A program made the position numbers and the translations under genes. The notes below the pieces were generated by a model that did not search any database, was not told the origin of the DNA, and saw only the letters and a program-made list of their open reading frames with translations. From Silicimonas sp. (GTDB lineage Bacteria > Pseudomonadota > Alphaproteobacteria > Rhodobacterales > Rhodobacteraceae), in contig JABDJO010000094.1 of NCBI GenBank assembly GCA_013002465.1, positions 1-64,000 of the forward strand: DNA of 64,000 nucleotides, read 5' to 3'. Positions 63,179 through 64,000 of this stretch are shown here, piece by piece (the stretch's first letter is position 1; each line of letters begins with the position of its first letter).

Positions 63179-64000
63179 CTAGCGGTCGAGGCTTTCGGCC
63201 AGACGCATCAGGGTGACGGCCTCGGCGCGGTAGCCGAAGGGGTCGGCGCCTTTCGCCGCGTTGGCCGTTTCGATGGCCTCGGCCCAGTCCCAACCGCCAA
63301 GGTAAGAACCGCCGCGCAGAAGCTCGCCGAACCCGGCCATGGCGATGGAAAAGCGGACATCGTCGCTGGCATTTCCCTGGCCGGGCAGGATCGGCTGTTC
63401 GATCAGGATGCTGGTTGCTTCGCCGGGACGCTTGTAGCGCATCTTGAAGAAGCCAAGTTCATCCGAGATCGTGGCCGCCTCGGCCACTTCGGCTTCGGAG
63501 TAGCGCAAGGGTCCGTTGCGGATCGCGTCCGAGCCAACGGGGGTCACCTCGTAGAGCGCCGTTACCGTATGCCCCGCGCCGATGTCGCCGGCATCGACCT
63601 TGTCGTTGGCGAAATCCTCGCGGTTCAAGGCGCGGGTTTCATAACCGATCAGGCGGTATTCTGCGATCTGGGCGGGGTTGAATTCGACCTGGATCTTGAC
63701 GTCGTTGGCAATCGGGAAAAGTGCGCCGGTCAGTTGGTCGACCAGCACTTTCCTGGCTTCGGACAGGGTGTCGATATAGGCCGCCGTGCCGTTGCCGTTC
63801 TGAGCGAGCGCCTGCATCGTCGCGTCGTCAAGGTTGCCGCGCCCGAAACCCAGAACGCTAAGGTAGGTGCCGCTGTCGCGCTTTTCGGCAATGAAATCCT
63901 TCAGCGCCTCGGGGTCCGAAAGACCGACGTTGAAATCGCCGTCGGTGGCAAGGATCACGCGGGTTACATCGCCGTCGCCTGCGGCCGCCATGCCTTCGGC
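63179..64000 (-). CDS. vWA/DUF3520 (YfbK-like) protein, partial
   Basis: C-terminal 273 residues of a von Willebrand factor A protein; the start is beyond the window. The visible part holds the end of the vWA domain (VILATDGDFNVGLSDPEALK, then VLGFGRGNLDDATMQALAQN) and a DUF3520 domain (EFNPAQIAEYRLIGYETRAL, GAGHTVTALYEVTP). YfbK proteins are periplasmic or membrane-bound with unknown role. It converges with PhyH, leaving 250 bases between. Confidence 0.9.
   Translation of the reverse strand, partial: AEGMAAAGDGDVTRVILATDGDFNVGLSDPEALKDFIAEKRDSGTYLSVLGFGRGNLDDATMQALAQNGNGTAAYIDTLSEARKVLVDQLTGALFPIANDVKIQVEFNPAQIAEYRLIGYETRALNREDFANDKVDAGDIGAGHTVTALYEVTPVGSDAIRNGPLRYSEAEVAEAATISDELGFFKMRYKRPGEATSILIEQPILPGQGNASDDVRFSIAMAGFGELLRGGSYLGGWDWAEAIETANAAKGADPFGYRAEAVTLMRLAESLDR

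Overview
The window looks like chromosomal DNA of a marine-type alphaproteobacterium of the Rhodobacteraceae (Roseobacter group). The inference rests on protein resemblance and gene order: a smo/mtl polyol operon, the coxB-ctaB-ctaG-coxC-surf1 block followed by thrC, an RpoHII-type sigma factor, an LdtR-type MarR regulator, ThyX instead of ThyA, an FYDLN acid-domain protein, and high GC with many ATGA/GTGA/TGATG stop-start overlaps. No rRNA, CRISPR array, insertion sequence, prophage or integrase was found; the window is compact core genome with a few accessory genes.

Layout. 1-4104: end of a sorbitol/mannitol ABC transporter and catabolic operon (smoG, smoK, smoS, mtlK), closed by a hairpin. 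4378-5802 (-): tldD. 5963-13356 (+): cytochrome c oxidase subunits II and III with assembly factors, then thrC, an M16 processing peptidase and a GNAT acetyltransferase. 13371-16023 (-): WYL regulator with a VOC protein, a methyltransferase and a DUF1285 protein. 16084-22915 (+): MoxR ATPase, DUF58, DUF4159 and a large vWA-like membrane protein. 23601-25728 (-): trpB and phhA, with a divergent AsnC/Lrp regulator. 26322-33672: trpS, a rhomboid-like protein, murJ, glnD and an LpoA-like lipoprotein. 33742-36047 (+): rsmI, yraN, gshB. 36057-37568 (-): comM, divergent from rpoHII (37775). 38641-43422 (+): ChaN-like protein, coaBC, dut, membrane-anchored MoeB/ThiF protein, Nudix, DUF1178. 43425-47561: flavin reductase, GNAT, aminotransferase, XRE regulator, sdhE, ldtR. 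47555-51485 (-): two DUF1194 paralogues, gloA, and a Slam outer-membrane protein with its lipoprotein cargo (type XI secretion). 51717-53998: thyX, tRNA-Ala(GGC), FYDLN protein, metallohydrolase. 54034-62928: GntR regulator with MFS transporter, hydrolase, HAD, two EamA exporters, YaiI, fghA, AEC transporter, PhyH dioxygenase. 63179-64000: vWA/DUF3520 protein, cut by the window edge.

How genes work together. The polyol genes import and oxidise sugar alcohols to keto sugars. The cox block builds and metallates the aa3-type oxidase. coaBC, dut, thyX, gshB, trpB, thrC and trpS are housekeeping. RpoHII, gshB, gloA and fghA fit oxidative and aldehyde stress handling. Several regulators sit beside perfect dyads that look like their own operators (WYL, AsnC, GntR). 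Two exact TTAA-N7-TTAA sites, upstream of comM and of a Nudix gene, suggest CtrA control.

The most notable accessory system is the Slam-type pair at 49445-51485. Other unusual points are a rhomboid that has lost its catalytic His, a ChaN-like gene whose signal peptide seems to need an ATT start, a 23-codon coupling ORF inside the MoxR/DUF58/DUF4159 operon, and a membrane-anchored E1-like enzyme. No intergenic stretch exceeds 300 bases; the longest (4105-4377, 51486-51716, 62929-63178) are described below. Functions are inferred by recognising families and motifs by eye; no database search was run.
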